From: an uncultured Rhodanobacteraceae bacterium
GTDB lineage: Bacteria; Pseudomonadota; Gammaproteobacteria; Xanthomonadales; SZUA-5
Direction: 5' to 3'
DNA: 27,286 nucleotides
Assembly: GCA_937928755.1 (NCBI GenBank)
Contig: CALEZI010000114.1
Coordinates: 1 to 27,286, forward strand
In this document: positions 13,873 to 22,257 of the stretch, one piece after another
How positions within the stretch are numbered: the stretch's first letter is position 1
How the letters are laid out: each line of letters starts with the position of its first letter
Program-made: the position numbers and the translations under genes
The notes under the pieces: generated by a model
What the model saw: the letters and a program-made list of their open reading frames with translations, nothing else
Database searches by the model: none
What the model was told of the DNA's origin: nothing

Positions 13873-15059
13873 GCGAGATTGCGGGTGATGTCCTGGTGCG
13901 CATGCAAGGCGTCAGCAAGCGCTATCCGCTGGTGCACCGCAACGCCGATCGTGTGCGCGCCATGTTGCGCCTGCTCGGCGGACGCCGCGGCCTGGCCGAC
14001 GTCGCGGTACTGCAAGGCATCGATCTGACCGTGCGCCGCGGCGAGTCGCTCGGCATCATCGGCGAGAATGGCGCCGGGAAGTCGACGCTGCTCAAGGTAA
14101 TGACCGGCGTCCTCAACGCCAGTGAAGGCCGCGTCGAAGTACAGGGCTCGGTGGCGGCATTGCTGGAACTGGGTGCCGGCTTTCACCATGAGTACACCGG
14201 GCGCCAGAACATCGCCACCGCGGCTGCGCTGATGGGCATGACCGGCGAGGAAATCCGCGCCCGCACCGACGAGATCATCGAATACGCCGACATTGGTCGT
14301 TACATCGACGAACCGATCAAGCATTACTCGACAGGCATGGTCGTGCGGCTCGGGTTTGCCGTGGTCGCCGCGCGCCGGCCGGACCTGTTGATCACCGACG
14401 AGGTGCTCGCGGTCGGCGACGAATCGTTCCAGAAGAAATGCGTGCGCTGGATCGAAGACTACCTCGGCAATGGCGGCACCCTGCTGCTGGTCTCGCACAG
14501 CATGTACCACGTGCAGAAGCTGTGCCGGCACGCCTTGTGGCTGCAGGGCGGACGCATACAAGGTCAGGGCGACGTGTATCAGGTCACCCAGGATTATCTC
14601 GCCTACCATGAACGCAAGACGGCCGCCGAGAGCGCGCCTGAGCCGAGGTCGGCAGATGCCGACGGCTACCGCATCGAAAGGGTCGCGCTCAACGGTCGCG
14701 AAGGCCTGGTTCCGCTGGTGCTGGGCGAAGGGTCGCCGCTCGATGTGGATGTCGAGGTCTACTCGGGCGACGACCGCGCGCCGCATCTGGCGATCGGCCT
14801 GACGCGTGCGGATGGCACGGCAGTCTACGGCACGACCTCCGAGATCGATGCCGCGCGGGCCTCGCGAAGCGGCCGGCGACGTTACCGCATGCGCATCGAA
14901 TTCGACGCGCTGACCCTGCTCCCCGGCCAGTACACGCTGAAACTGCATGCGCTCGACCCGGAAGGTCTGCGCCTGTTCGATACCGAGGTACGCGAACTGG
15001 TCATTCGCGGCCACAGCCGCGAACTCGGCATCGTGCGCCTGGCGCATCGATGGACTTGA
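13869..15059 (+). CDS. wzt: ABC-type polysaccharide export ATPase with carbohydrate-binding tail (Wzt-like)
   Basis: This is a 396-aa ATPase. The GTG at 13869 sits in a GTGA overlap with the permease stop; the frame is open much further upstream but only as a shadow of wzm. Walker A is GENGAGKST (residues 65-73), the signature is HYSTGM, Walker B is PDLLITDE with the family-typical VLAVGD after it, and the H-loop is LLVSHSM. Residues about 260-390 form an extra beta-sandwich (APHLAIGLTRADGTAVYGTTS, then LLPGQYTLKLHALDP). It matches the Wzt C-terminal domain that binds the modified non-reducing end of the O-antigen. Presence of this domain suggests the exported chain carries a terminal cap, and the methyltransferase downstream could make one. 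The end overlaps the next gene by 10 bases. Confidence 0.9.
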   Translation: MSEIAGDVLVRMQGVSKRYPLVHRNADRVRAMLRLLGGRRGLADVAVLQGIDLTVRRGESLGIIGENGAGKSTLLKVMTGVLNASEGRVEVQGSVAALLELGAGFHHEYTGRQNIATAAALMGMTGEEIRARTDEIIEYADIGRYIDEPIKHYSTGMVVRLGFAVVAARRPDLLITDEVLAVGDESFQKKCVRWIEDYLGNGGTLLLVSHSMYHVQKLCRHALWLQGGRIQGQGDVYQVTQDYLAYHERKTAAESAPEPRSADADGYRIERVALNGREGLVPLVLGEGSPLDVDVEVYSGDDRAPHLAIGLTRADGTAVYGTTSEIDAARASRSGRRRYRMRIEFDALTLLPGQYTLKLHALDPEGLRLFDTEVRELVIRGHSRELGIVRLAHRWT

Positions 15060-15901
15060 ACATCGACATCATCGTCCCGGTTTACAACGCCGCGCCGCTG
15101 TTGCGACGCTGCCTTGCGGCGCTCGACCGCAACACGCCAACGGACGCCGCGCGCGTGCTGGTCATCGACGATGCGTCCCCTGATCCCGAGATCGCGCCGC
15201 TGCTCGCCGAGTGGCAGCAGCGATCGCCTTTGCACCCGAAGTTGCTGCGCAACACCACGAATCTCGGTTTCGTCGGCAGCGTCAACCGCGGCATCGCCGC
15301 GACGCGCGGCGATGTGTTGCTACTCAATGCCGACACTGAGGTCACACCGGGCTGGTTGACCCGAATGTGCCAGGCGCTGCACAGCGACGCGCGGGTAGCC
15401 ACCGTCACGCCGTTCTCGAACAACGCCGAGATCTGCTCCTGGCCCGAGTTCTGCCGGGCTGCGCCGGTACCCGCCGACCCCGAGCGCGTGGCGCGCTGTT
15501 TCGCCGAAGCGGGTGCGCCGAGCTACCCGGACCTGCCCACCGCCGTCGGCTTCTGCATGTTGATCCGGCGGGCGACGCTGGATGAACTCGGCGACTTCGA
15601 CCAGGCCACCTTCGGCCGTGGGTATGGCGAAGAGAACGATTTCTGCTGTCGCGCCGCGGCGCACGGTTGGCGCAATGTGCTGGCCGACGACTGTTATGTG
15701 GTGCATGCCGGAGGAGGATCGTTCGCGCCGCTCGGACTCAAGCCCGGTGGCGATAATCTGGCACGCCTGCTGGCGCGTTATCCCCGCTACAATGCACTGG
15801 TGGCCGAATTCATCGCGGTGGACCCGCTGTCCGCGCGGCGCGCCTGCGTCAGCGCTCGCTACCGCGAACTGTGTACTGCCGCGATCGAGCCGACCGCTTG
15901 A
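15050..15901 (+). CDS. Family-2 glycosyltransferase
   Basis: This is a 283-aa GT-A-fold glycosyltransferase, probably inverting. The start IDIIVPVYNAAPLLRRCL is the GT2 nucleotide-binding strand. VIDDASPD (residues 38-45) holds the first Asp pair, LLNADTEV (91-98) corresponds to the DxD-type metal-binding motif, and GYGEENDFCCRA at about 187-198 has the catalytic ED pair. No membrane segments are seen. It would add a sugar to the glycan exported by Wzm/Wzt. ATG at 15050 lies inside the wzt 3' end, so the two are co-translated. Sugar and linkage are not predictable here. Confidence 0.9.
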   Translation: MDLNIDIIVPVYNAAPLLRRCLAALDRNTPTDAARVLVIDDASPDPEIAPLLAEWQQRSPLHPKLLRNTTNLGFVGSVNRGIAATRGDVLLLNADTEVTPGWLTRMCQALHSDARVATVTPFSNNAEICSWPEFCRAAPVPADPERVARCFAEAGAPSYPDLPTAVGFCMLIRRATLDELGDFDQATFGRGYGEENDFCCRAAAHGWRNVLADDCYVVHAGGGSFAPLGLKPGGDNLARLLARYPRYNALVAEFIAVDPLSARRACVSARYRELCTAAIEPTA

Positions 15902-15965
15902 TCTTCGCCAAACCGGACCCACCCAACGGCTCTGGGGCTGATGCCCGCCTGCCGCCTGCACAACG

Positions 15966-16874
15966 ATGACCCACGCCGACACGCCGATCCTGCCTTTCAC
16001 CGGTGAGCGTTTCACGCCCGAATGCGTGCGCGAGATCTGGTACGAACACATGCACCGCTACGCGTTTGCCGCCGGCTTCGCGGCCGGCAAGCGCGTGCTC
16101 GATGCCGCCTGCGGCGAGGGGTACGGCAGTGCGCTGCTGGCGCGCGTCGGCGCCAGTGTGCTCGGCGTCGATATCGCCGAAGACAGCGTTGCCCACGCGC
16201 GACAGCGCTATGCGGGCGTCGAGCGCCTGAGCTTTGCCCACGGCGACGCCACGTTACTCGATCAATACGCTGACGCCAGTTTCGACCTGATCACCAGTTT
16301 CGAAACCCTGGAACATGTGCTCGAGCAGGAGCGCATGGTTGCCGGCTTTCGCCGCCTGCTGGCGCCGGGCGGGCTGCTGCTGATCTCGTCTCCGGACAAG
16401 CGCACCTACAGCGACCTGCGCAATTACCACAATGAGTTTCACCTGCGCGAGCTCTACCGCGATCAACTCGAGAGTCTGCTCGCGGCGCATTTCCCGGCTA
16501 CGCGCCTGTACGCGCAGAAGCTGCTGTTCCAGTCGCTGTTGTGGGATCCCGACCGTGCCCCGACCGTCGCCAGCGCGACCACGCTGCACGATGACGTCAG
16601 CATGACTCGCCGGCTCGACTACACGGCGCTGTACTTTCTGGCGGTGTGCGCCGAGCGCGAATCGGACCTGCCGCCCGCCGGTAGCCTGCACCTGTTCGGC
16701 GATGCAAGCGAATCGGTGTACCGCCACTACGACGAAGAAATCCGCCGGCACATCGCCGCCGGCCACCGCCTGATCGCCCTTGAGCGGGAGATCGACGAAC
16801 TGCGCGTCCGCCTGGCGCGCGCCGAAACGCTGCTCGCCGAGCACGCGCCAGACCAAGGAAGGAACCACCCATGA
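15966..16874 (+). CDS. Class I SAM-dependent methyltransferase
   Basis: This is a 302-aa cytoplasmic methyltransferase. Motif I is VLDAACGEG (residues 44-52), the acidic end of strand 2 is GVDI (Asp69), and FDLITSFETLEHV (106-118) and LAPGGLLLISSPD follow as in Methyltransf_11 proteins. Beyond the Rossmann core are a less typical domain (about 150-260) and a charged coiled coil (about 265-300). The nature of the coil suggests contact with a partner, perhaps the product of the next gene, whose start overlaps this stop in ATGA. Its place after wzt with a carbohydrate-binding tail suggests it methylates a sugar, possibly the terminal cap of the chain. The target is inferred. Confidence 0.85.
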   Translation: MTHADTPILPFTGERFTPECVREIWYEHMHRYAFAAGFAAGKRVLDAACGEGYGSALLARVGASVLGVDIAEDSVAHARQRYAGVERLSFAHGDATLLDQYADASFDLITSFETLEHVLEQERMVAGFRRLLAPGGLLLISSPDKRTYSDLRNYHNEFHLRELYRDQLESLLAAHFPATRLYAQKLLFQSLLWDPDRAPTVASATTLHDDVSMTRRLDYTALYFLAVCAERESDLPPAGSLHLFGDASESVYRHYDEEIRRHIAAGHRLIALEREIDELRVRLARAETLLAEHAPDQGRNHP

Positions 16875-18679
16875 GCGCCATGCTTCCCCGTCCGCACGCC
16901 GATACCCTCTACGCCGCCGACGAAGGCATGGTGGCGCAGTTGTCCAGTCAGGAATGCATGATCCAGAACCCGCGCACGCACGAGCGCAGCGTGATGACGC
17001 TGGAAGTGTTCCAGGCGCTCGACCAGTGCAAGAACTTCGCGACCCTGGACGACCACCAGCAGGCCATCCTCGGCGCCATGCCGGACCTTCGCGGCCAGGA
17101 AGAAGCAACCCGGCGCGTCTTGACGGGCCTGGTCGAACGCGGCTTGTTGCAGAGCGCCGAGCAGATACTCGGCAGTTACGAGTCGACTCCGGCCAGGCGC
17201 CAGTCGACGCTGGGTCCGATTTTCGTGCTCGCCGAGGATCGTCCGGAGGGCCTCGCGCGTTGCATCGACAGTCTGATCAAGGGCGGCGACGCCGACCTCG
17301 AGCGACTGCCGATCGTGGTTCTGGACGGTTCGCGCAGTCAACCCGCGCGCGAAGCCAACCGCCGTGTGGTCGACGAGCGCCGCCGCGATGCCGGGCTGCG
17401 TTACCTCGGCAACAGCGAACGCGCTGCCTTCATCGCGCGCCTGCAGAGTCAGATGAAGGCGCAGGCTGCGGCCCTGACCTGGCTGCTCGGCGAGGACGAG
17501 GCGCCCACGCGCGGCCAGTTGTTCAACTGGATGTTGCTGCTCGCCTCCGGTCGCCGCGCCGTGGTCTTCGACGACCGCCAGTATCTGCCGCAGCGCGAAA
17601 TGCCGGGCGCCGGCGGCGGCATCGATCTGATCCACACGCAGCAGCGCGAAGCCTGGTTCTATACGCCGGACCAGTTGATTCCGGCCCAGGAAGTCGGGTT
17701 TGCTGAAGGCCGTCTCGGTCACGTCGCCAGCACTTATCTCGGCGAAAGCCTCGGGCGTTGCATCAGCAAGCCCGGACGCTTGCACCTGGCTGCCGAAGCC
17801 CTGCGCGGTGCTTCGTTGCCGGCGATGCGCGCGTTCGATCCGCGCGGGCGCGTCGCCGCGATCGTCGAGGGTTCGGTCGGTTCCATCGAGACGCCCCACA
17901 ACATCTGGTTGTACCAGCTCGATCGTGGATCGCGCGACCGCTTCTGGGCCACCCGGGAGTCCTATCTGCGCCTGTTCGAGGGCGATCAGGTGTGCCATGG
18001 CGTGCGGCGCGCGCGCGCCGGCCTGCATTCGGTCTACCAGCCGAGCGCGGTCGACCTCAGCATGCTGCCGGGTTTTGCCTTGCCCAACTGTGGGCCGCGC
18101 ATCGGACCGAGCTTCGGTGTGCTGACGCGCTTCTTCGATCCGGAGTCGGTGGTGTTGCATAACACCACGGCGATCGGCAGTCAGTGGCAGCCGGCCATCA
18201 AACGTTCGGAGGCCTCGCGCAAGGCATTCACGCCGAATTCGGCGTCGTTCTTCAGCGATCACCTGCAGGCGCGGGCCGGCGAATGCCGCGCCAGCGCGGC
18301 GACCGACCGTGCCCAGTATCTGGCGGCGTTGATGGACGATTTTGCCGCATCGGCGAGCGACGCGCTGCAGTCCGAGCTGGCCACCTATCTCACCTACAAA
18401 CGCGCTGATCTGGTTTCCGACCTGCAGCGTCGGCTGGAAGGCGCCGGTACGCAGGCGCCGATCTATTGGGAGGCGGACCTGCGCGAAATCATCCAGGCCA
18501 CCAGCAAGGAGCTGACGCGCAACAACGCGGCGCGCCTGGCCGAGTGGCCGGAATCGCTGGACGCCGCCGGCGCGGCCGAACGACTGCGCGGCGAAACCCG
18601 GCAGTTGGCAGCAGCGGTGCGTGCCTGGCCAGCAGCCTTCGAGCTGGCGCCGCGCTTTGCCGAGGCGCTGATCGGCTGA
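16871..18679 (+). CDS. Putative glycosyltransferase-like protein with winged-helix-like N-terminus
   Basis: This is a 602-aa cytoplasmic protein with no signal or membrane segment. Residues about 42-95 (VFQALDQCKNFATLDDHQQAIL... ending LTGLVERGLL) have the helix pattern of PqqD-like/RRE winged helices. Residues about 114-240 look like a GT-A nucleotide-sugar domain: PIFVLAEDRPEGLARCIDSL, then IVVLDGSRS, and GRRAVVFDDRQYL (226-238), where a DxD motif is expected but DDR is found. The remaining 360 residues are not recognised; they include GFALPNCGPRIGPSFG and end in helices. It overlaps the methyltransferase stop by 4 bases, so the two are probably one functional unit. The glycosyltransferase reading is inference; it could be an inactive relative or act on a peptide. 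Confidence 0.7.
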   Translation: MSAMLPRPHADTLYAADEGMVAQLSSQECMIQNPRTHERSVMTLEVFQALDQCKNFATLDDHQQAILGAMPDLRGQEEATRRVLTGLVERGLLQSAEQILGSYESTPARRQSTLGPIFVLAEDRPEGLARCIDSLIKGGDADLERLPIVVLDGSRSQPAREANRRVVDERRRDAGLRYLGNSERAAFIARLQSQMKAQAAALTWLLGEDEAPTRGQLFNWMLLLASGRRAVVFDDRQYLPQREMPGAGGGIDLIHTQQREAWFYTPDQLIPAQEVGFAEGRLGHVASTYLGESLGRCISKPGRLHLAAEALRGASLPAMRAFDPRGRVAAIVEGSVGSIETPHNIWLYQLDRGSRDRFWATRESYLRLFEGDQVCHGVRRARAGLHSVYQPSAVDLSMLPGFALPNCGPRIGPSFGVLTRFFDPESVVLHNTTAIGSQWQPAIKRSEASRKAFTPNSASFFSDHLQARAGECRASAATDRAQYLAALMDDFAASASDALQSELATYLTYKRADLVSDLQRRLEGAGTQAPIYWEADLREIIQATSKELTRNNAARLAEWPESLDAAGAAERLRGETRQLAAAVRAWPAAFELAPRFAEALIG

Positions 18680-18692
18680 GCGGCCAGGCGTC

Positions 18693-19550
18693 GTGCGCGT
18701 CGCGGCGGTTGTCGTCAACTACTACACCGGCCCGCTGCTCGGCGATTGCCTGCGGCGGGTGCTGCGGTGTCCGCAACTCGCCGAGCTGGTATTGGTCGAC
18801 AACGGTTCGCCGCCCGGCGAGATCGACGCTCTGCTGACAGCCATCGACGATCGCCGTGTAGTGCGCCTGGATCTGCCGAGCAACCCGGGTTTTGCGGTCG
18901 CCTGCAATCACGCTGCGCGTGCGTGCCAGTCGCCCTGGCTGCTGTTCCTCAATCCCGACTGTCTGGTCGAGCCGGATACGCTCGATCGCCTGGCACGAAC
19001 GGCACAGGTGCATGAGCGGCTGGCCGTGCTGGGAGCGCTGTTGGTCGACACCGAGGGACGCCCCGACCCGGCCAGTCTCAGGCGCGATCCGTTGCCGCGT
19101 CGCGCCATCGCCAGTGCCCTGGGGCTGGACCGCCTGTCCACCATCGAGGGAGTGACGCTGCCGCTCGCTGCCGGGCAGACTCAGGCGCTGCGCGTCGATG
19201 CGATTTCCGGCGCGTTGATGTTGATTCGCCGTGATGCGTTCAACGCCGTGCGCGGCTTCGATGAAGGCTATTTCATGCACGCCGAGGATCTCGATCTTTG
19301 CCGCCGCATCCGCGAACAGGACCTTGAAGTCTGGTGCGATCCGGCGGTGCGCGTGGTTCATGTCAAGGGCGTGTCCAGCCGTCGACGGCCGCTGCGCGTC
19401 GAGTTCGCCAAGCATCGTGGTCTGCTGCGTTACTTCGACAAGTTCGATGCGCCGCGCACCGCGTGGCCGTTGCGCGCGCTGATCCGCGTGGGTGCCTGGC
19501 TGCGCCTGCTGCTGGTTTTCGCCAGGACGGCATTGCTTCGAAGGTCCTGA
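18693..19550 (+). CDS. Family-2 glycosyltransferase, rhamnosyltransferase-like (WbbL type)
   Basis: This is a 285-aa GT-A glycosyltransferase. The opening VAAVVVNYYTGPLLGDCL, VDNGSPP (35-41), LPSNPGFAVACN (61-72), LFLNPDCLV (84-92) and GFDEGYFMHAEDLDLCRRI (188-206) form the full motif set of the WbbL/RfbN-like rhamnosyltransferase group of GT2. The catalytic ED pair is at 198-199. The C-terminus has a hydrophobic, basic helix (ALIRVGAWLRLLLVFARTALLRR), probably a membrane-association segment. The GTG at 18693 is 13 bases after the previous stop. It is the last plus-strand glycan gene in the block. The sugar is probably a deoxyhexose by family, but this is not certain. Confidence 0.88.
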   Translation: MRVAAVVVNYYTGPLLGDCLRRVLRCPQLAELVLVDNGSPPGEIDALLTAIDDRRVVRLDLPSNPGFAVACNHAARACQSPWLLFLNPDCLVEPDTLDRLARTAQVHERLAVLGALLVDTEGRPDPASLRRDPLPRRAIASALGLDRLSTIEGVTLPLAAGQTQALRVDAISGALMLIRRDAFNAVRGFDEGYFMHAEDLDLCRRIREQDLEVWCDPAVRVVHVKGVSSRRRPLRVEFAKHRGLLRYFDKFDAPRTAWPLRALIRVGAWLRLLLVFARTALLRRS

Positions 19551-19628
19551 CAAACCCGGCGGGCTGGAACCGAATGCAAGGCCGACGTTATCACCCAGTC
19601 GGGACGCGTTCTGGCTTAGTCTCGCGCC

Positions 19629-22235
19629 ATGTCCAACGCCAGTGCCAGCGACGAGGTGACCGAGGAATCCCGTCAGGGAGAGCCGTCGCTGCGCACCATC
19701 GTGATCCTCGAACTGGCTGCAGGCACAGCCAATGGCGATGCGCACGAAGACCTCCGCGTTACCGAGTTGATCCGCCGCCACGACCGCCTGGCGAGGGACC
19801 TGATCCGTCGCCATCGTGGTCGCGAGATCGACAAGACCGACAGTTTTTTGCTGCTGTTCGAGCGCCCGCTGCAGGCCGTCGCGTTTGCGCTGGAGTGCCA
19901 GCGTCGAATCAAGGAGCTGGCGCAACTCGAGAACACGCCGATATCGGCACGCATCGGCATTCACGTGGGCGAGGTCGTGCTCTGGGAGAACAGTGCCGAG
20001 GAGATGGCGCGCGGCGCTCGACCGATCGAAGTCGAGGGGCACGCCAAGCCGTTGGCAGCGCGTCTGATGGGGCTGGCGCTGCCGGGCCAGACCTTGTTGT
20101 CGTCGCTGGCGTGCGGGCTGGCGCGGGCCGCCGAGGTCGAGCTTCGCGAGGCGGGGCGCCTGCCGCTGTGGCGCGCGCATGGCGTTTACCGATTCCACGA
20201 GCTTGCTGCCGACACGCCAGTCCACGAGGTGGGTGAAGCCGACGTCGCCCATTTTCGCCGACCGCCGACGGGCGACAGTGCGCAGCGCCTGCTGCCGTGG
20301 TGGCAGCGTCCCGCCGCGATCCTCGGCGCCGTCATGCTGACGCTCGCCCTGCTCGCGGCATTCGTCCTCGGCGTGCTCAGGCCTGAGCCGGACGTCGGCT
20401 TTGTCGCCCGCGAGTGGGTGGTGGTCGGCGATCTCAACAACCAGACCGGCCAGGCGCTGCTCGACGACTCGCTCGAGCTGGCCTTTCGCCAGGGCCTGTC
20501 GCAGTCGCGCCATGTCAACGTTCTGAGTTCGCTGCAAGTGCGCGACGCGTTGGCGCGCATGACGCTCGATCCGCTCGCTACCCGCATCGACCGCAGCGTC
20601 GGCGCGGAACTGGCGTTGCGCGAATCGGCGCGCGCGCTGCTGCTGCCGCGCATCGCCGATAGCGCGGGCGGCTATCGGCTGTCGGTGGAGGTGGTCGACC
20701 CCAACGATCAATCGACGCTGTGGGTGTCGAGTGCAAACGCACGCGGTCCGGAGGATCTGTTGCCGGCAATGGATCAGATCGTCGACGAACTGCGCGAGCG
20801 GCTCGGAGAGTCGCTGCAATCGATCGCGACCTATTCGCTGCCATTGACCCAGGCGACCACCGCCAATCTCGAGGCACTGCGCATCTTTTCGGTCGCGCGC
20901 AAGCAATACCAGGAAGGTCGGCACGACGACGCACGGCGTCTGTTCGAGCGCGCGCTGGAACTCGATCCCGACTTTGCCATGGCTTACGCGGGCATTGCCG
21001 CAACTTACCTTCCGCACGGTCGATTCGCCGAAGGCCTGGGGCCGGCGCGCAGGGCTGCGCAGCTGCGCGGGCGCCTCAGCGCGCGCGAAGCCGCTTATGT
21101 CGACGCCTTGCTGGCCTGGGCCGAGGATCCGGCGGGCAGCGCCGATCGTTGGCGCGATTTTGCCGCCTTGTACCCGGATGCCGGCAGCGGCCAGAACAAT
21201 GCGGCAATGAACTACTGGTACGACCTCAATCGCTGTCCGGAAGCGATCCCGTTGTTTCACGAGGCATTTCACAGCCGCGACCCATCGCGCCATTCCGCGG
21301 GCCACGGCAAGGGCTACTGCCAGTTATGGATGGGCCAGGCGGAGGCCGCCGAGCAATCGTTCAAGGAGGCGCTGCAGGTCAACCCGCTACCGGTGACGCA
21401 GGGGCTGGCGGACGTGTACACCTACCTCGAGCGCTTCGAGGAAGCGGATGCGCTGCTGTCGGCCGTCCGGCCGGATCTGCCGCTGCGCTTCGTCGTCGAA
21501 ACGAAGGCGCGACGCGTCACCTGGTTCGCCTACCAGGGGCGGTTGCGCGAGGCGCACGCGGCGGCGCTGGCGATGGCGATCGCCGCCGAGTCGGCCGATC
21601 AGCCTGCTGCGGCGTCCCGCGCGCGTTTGTACGCCGCAGCGCTGGCCTCGGCAATGGGCGAGAGCCCCGACCTCGGTGCGCTGGCCGGGCGCGAGCAGCC
21701 GTTGCTGAGTGGCCAGGAGTCGCCGCAGTACCAGGCCAGCCTGCATCTGGCGCAGTTGGCCCTGCTCGCGGTGCGTACCGGTCAGCCGCGGCTGGCGAGT
21801 GCGTGGCTGGCGGAAATCCATGCCGTCACCGGCGAGCGCCCCAATCCGACGCTTAAAGGCTTGCTGGCCGTCGTCGAAGCGCGCCTGCACGAGGACGCCG
21901 CGTCGGCGTTGCAGGGATTGCAGCCCGGCAGCAGTCCCTACGAGTATTTCCAGGAGCGGGTCGCGGCCGCCGACCTCGCCCAGCAGATCGCCGACGTCGA
22001 CGGCGAACTGGCCCACCGGCGCTGGATCGAGCTGCGCCGCAGTCAGGCATTCGCCGAGTATGGAGGGCAGTTCGCGGGCCAGGTGGCCAACGTGCTGGAT
22101 GTCAATCGCTCGCTGCTCAGGCTTTGCGAGATCGAGCCCGATCTCGCGCAGCGCCGCGAACTCCTGCTGCGCCTGCAACAGCGCTGGCGGCATGCAGATT
22201 CGCTGCTGCTGCAGCAACTGCCGCCGGTGCCATAG
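19629..22235 (+). CDS. Membrane protein with degenerate class III cyclase domain and TPR repeats
   Basis: This is an 868-aa protein. Residues about 21-195 are a class III adenylate/guanylate cyclase homology domain: EIDKTDSFLLLFERPLQAVAFAL (67-89), RIGIHVGEVVLW (108-119) and LAARLMGLALPGQTLLS (142-158). The first metal Asp is Glu28, the second is kept (Asp71), the transition-state Arg145 is kept, but the ribose-contacting Asn is Pro141. Activity is therefore doubtful. One transmembrane helix lies at about 229-250. Next is a periplasmic alpha/beta domain (about 258-400, VGDLNNQTGQALLDDSLELAFRQGL) and TPR-like repeats (about 425-860). The plan resembles a Xanthomonad family I recall as 'putative peptide modification system cyclase'; that name is from memory. 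No typical ribosome binding site precedes the ATG. It converges on the next gene with 22 bases between stops. Confidence 0.8.
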   Translation: MSNASASDEVTEESRQGEPSLRTIVILELAAGTANGDAHEDLRVTELIRRHDRLARDLIRRHRGREIDKTDSFLLLFERPLQAVAFALECQRRIKELAQLENTPISARIGIHVGEVVLWENSAEEMARGARPIEVEGHAKPLAARLMGLALPGQTLLSSLACGLARAAEVELREAGRLPLWRAHGVYRFHELAADTPVHEVGEADVAHFRRPPTGDSAQRLLPWWQRPAAILGAVMLTLALLAAFVLGVLRPEPDVGFVAREWVVVGDLNNQTGQALLDDSLELAFRQGLSQSRHVNVLSSLQVRDALARMTLDPLATRIDRSVGAELALRESARALLLPRIADSAGGYRLSVEVVDPNDQSTLWVSSANARGPEDLLPAMDQIVDELRERLGESLQSIATYSLPLTQATTANLEALRIFSVARKQYQEGRHDDARRLFERALELDPDFAMAYAGIAATYLPHGRFAEGLGPARRAAQLRGRLSAREAAYVDALLAWAEDPAGSADRWRDFAALYPDAGSGQNNAAMNYWYDLNRCPEAIPLFHEAFHSRDPSRHSAGHGKGYCQLWMGQAEAAEQSFKEALQVNPLPVTQGLADVYTYLERFEEADALLSAVRPDLPLRFVVETKARRVTWFAYQGRLREAHAAALAMAIAAESADQPAAASRARLYAAALASAMGESPDLGALAGREQPLLSGQESPQYQASLHLAQLALLAVRTGQPRLASAWLAEIHAVTGERPNPTLKGLLAVVEARLHEDAASALQGLQPGSSPYEYFQERVAAADLAQQIADVDGELAHRRWIELRRSQAFAEYGGQFAGQVANVLDVNRSLLRLCEIEPDLAQRRELLLRLQQRWRHADSLLLQQLPPVP

Positions 22236-22257
22236 AGGCGCGACGGCGGCGAGATCG

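Noticed and set aside
16727..18718. 663-codon minus-strand frame
   Set aside because: It is antisense to the methyltransferase end and the 602-aa gene. No recognisable domain is present, and the plus-strand genes are coupled by overlap and read as proteins.
18489..21305. Very long open frame (938 codons) on the minus strand
   Set aside because: It lies antisense to the 602-aa gene, the GT2 gene and the cyclase-TPR gene, which all have clear family motifs. Its translation is Arg/Gln/His/Ala-rich without domains, as expected from GC-rich codon bias.
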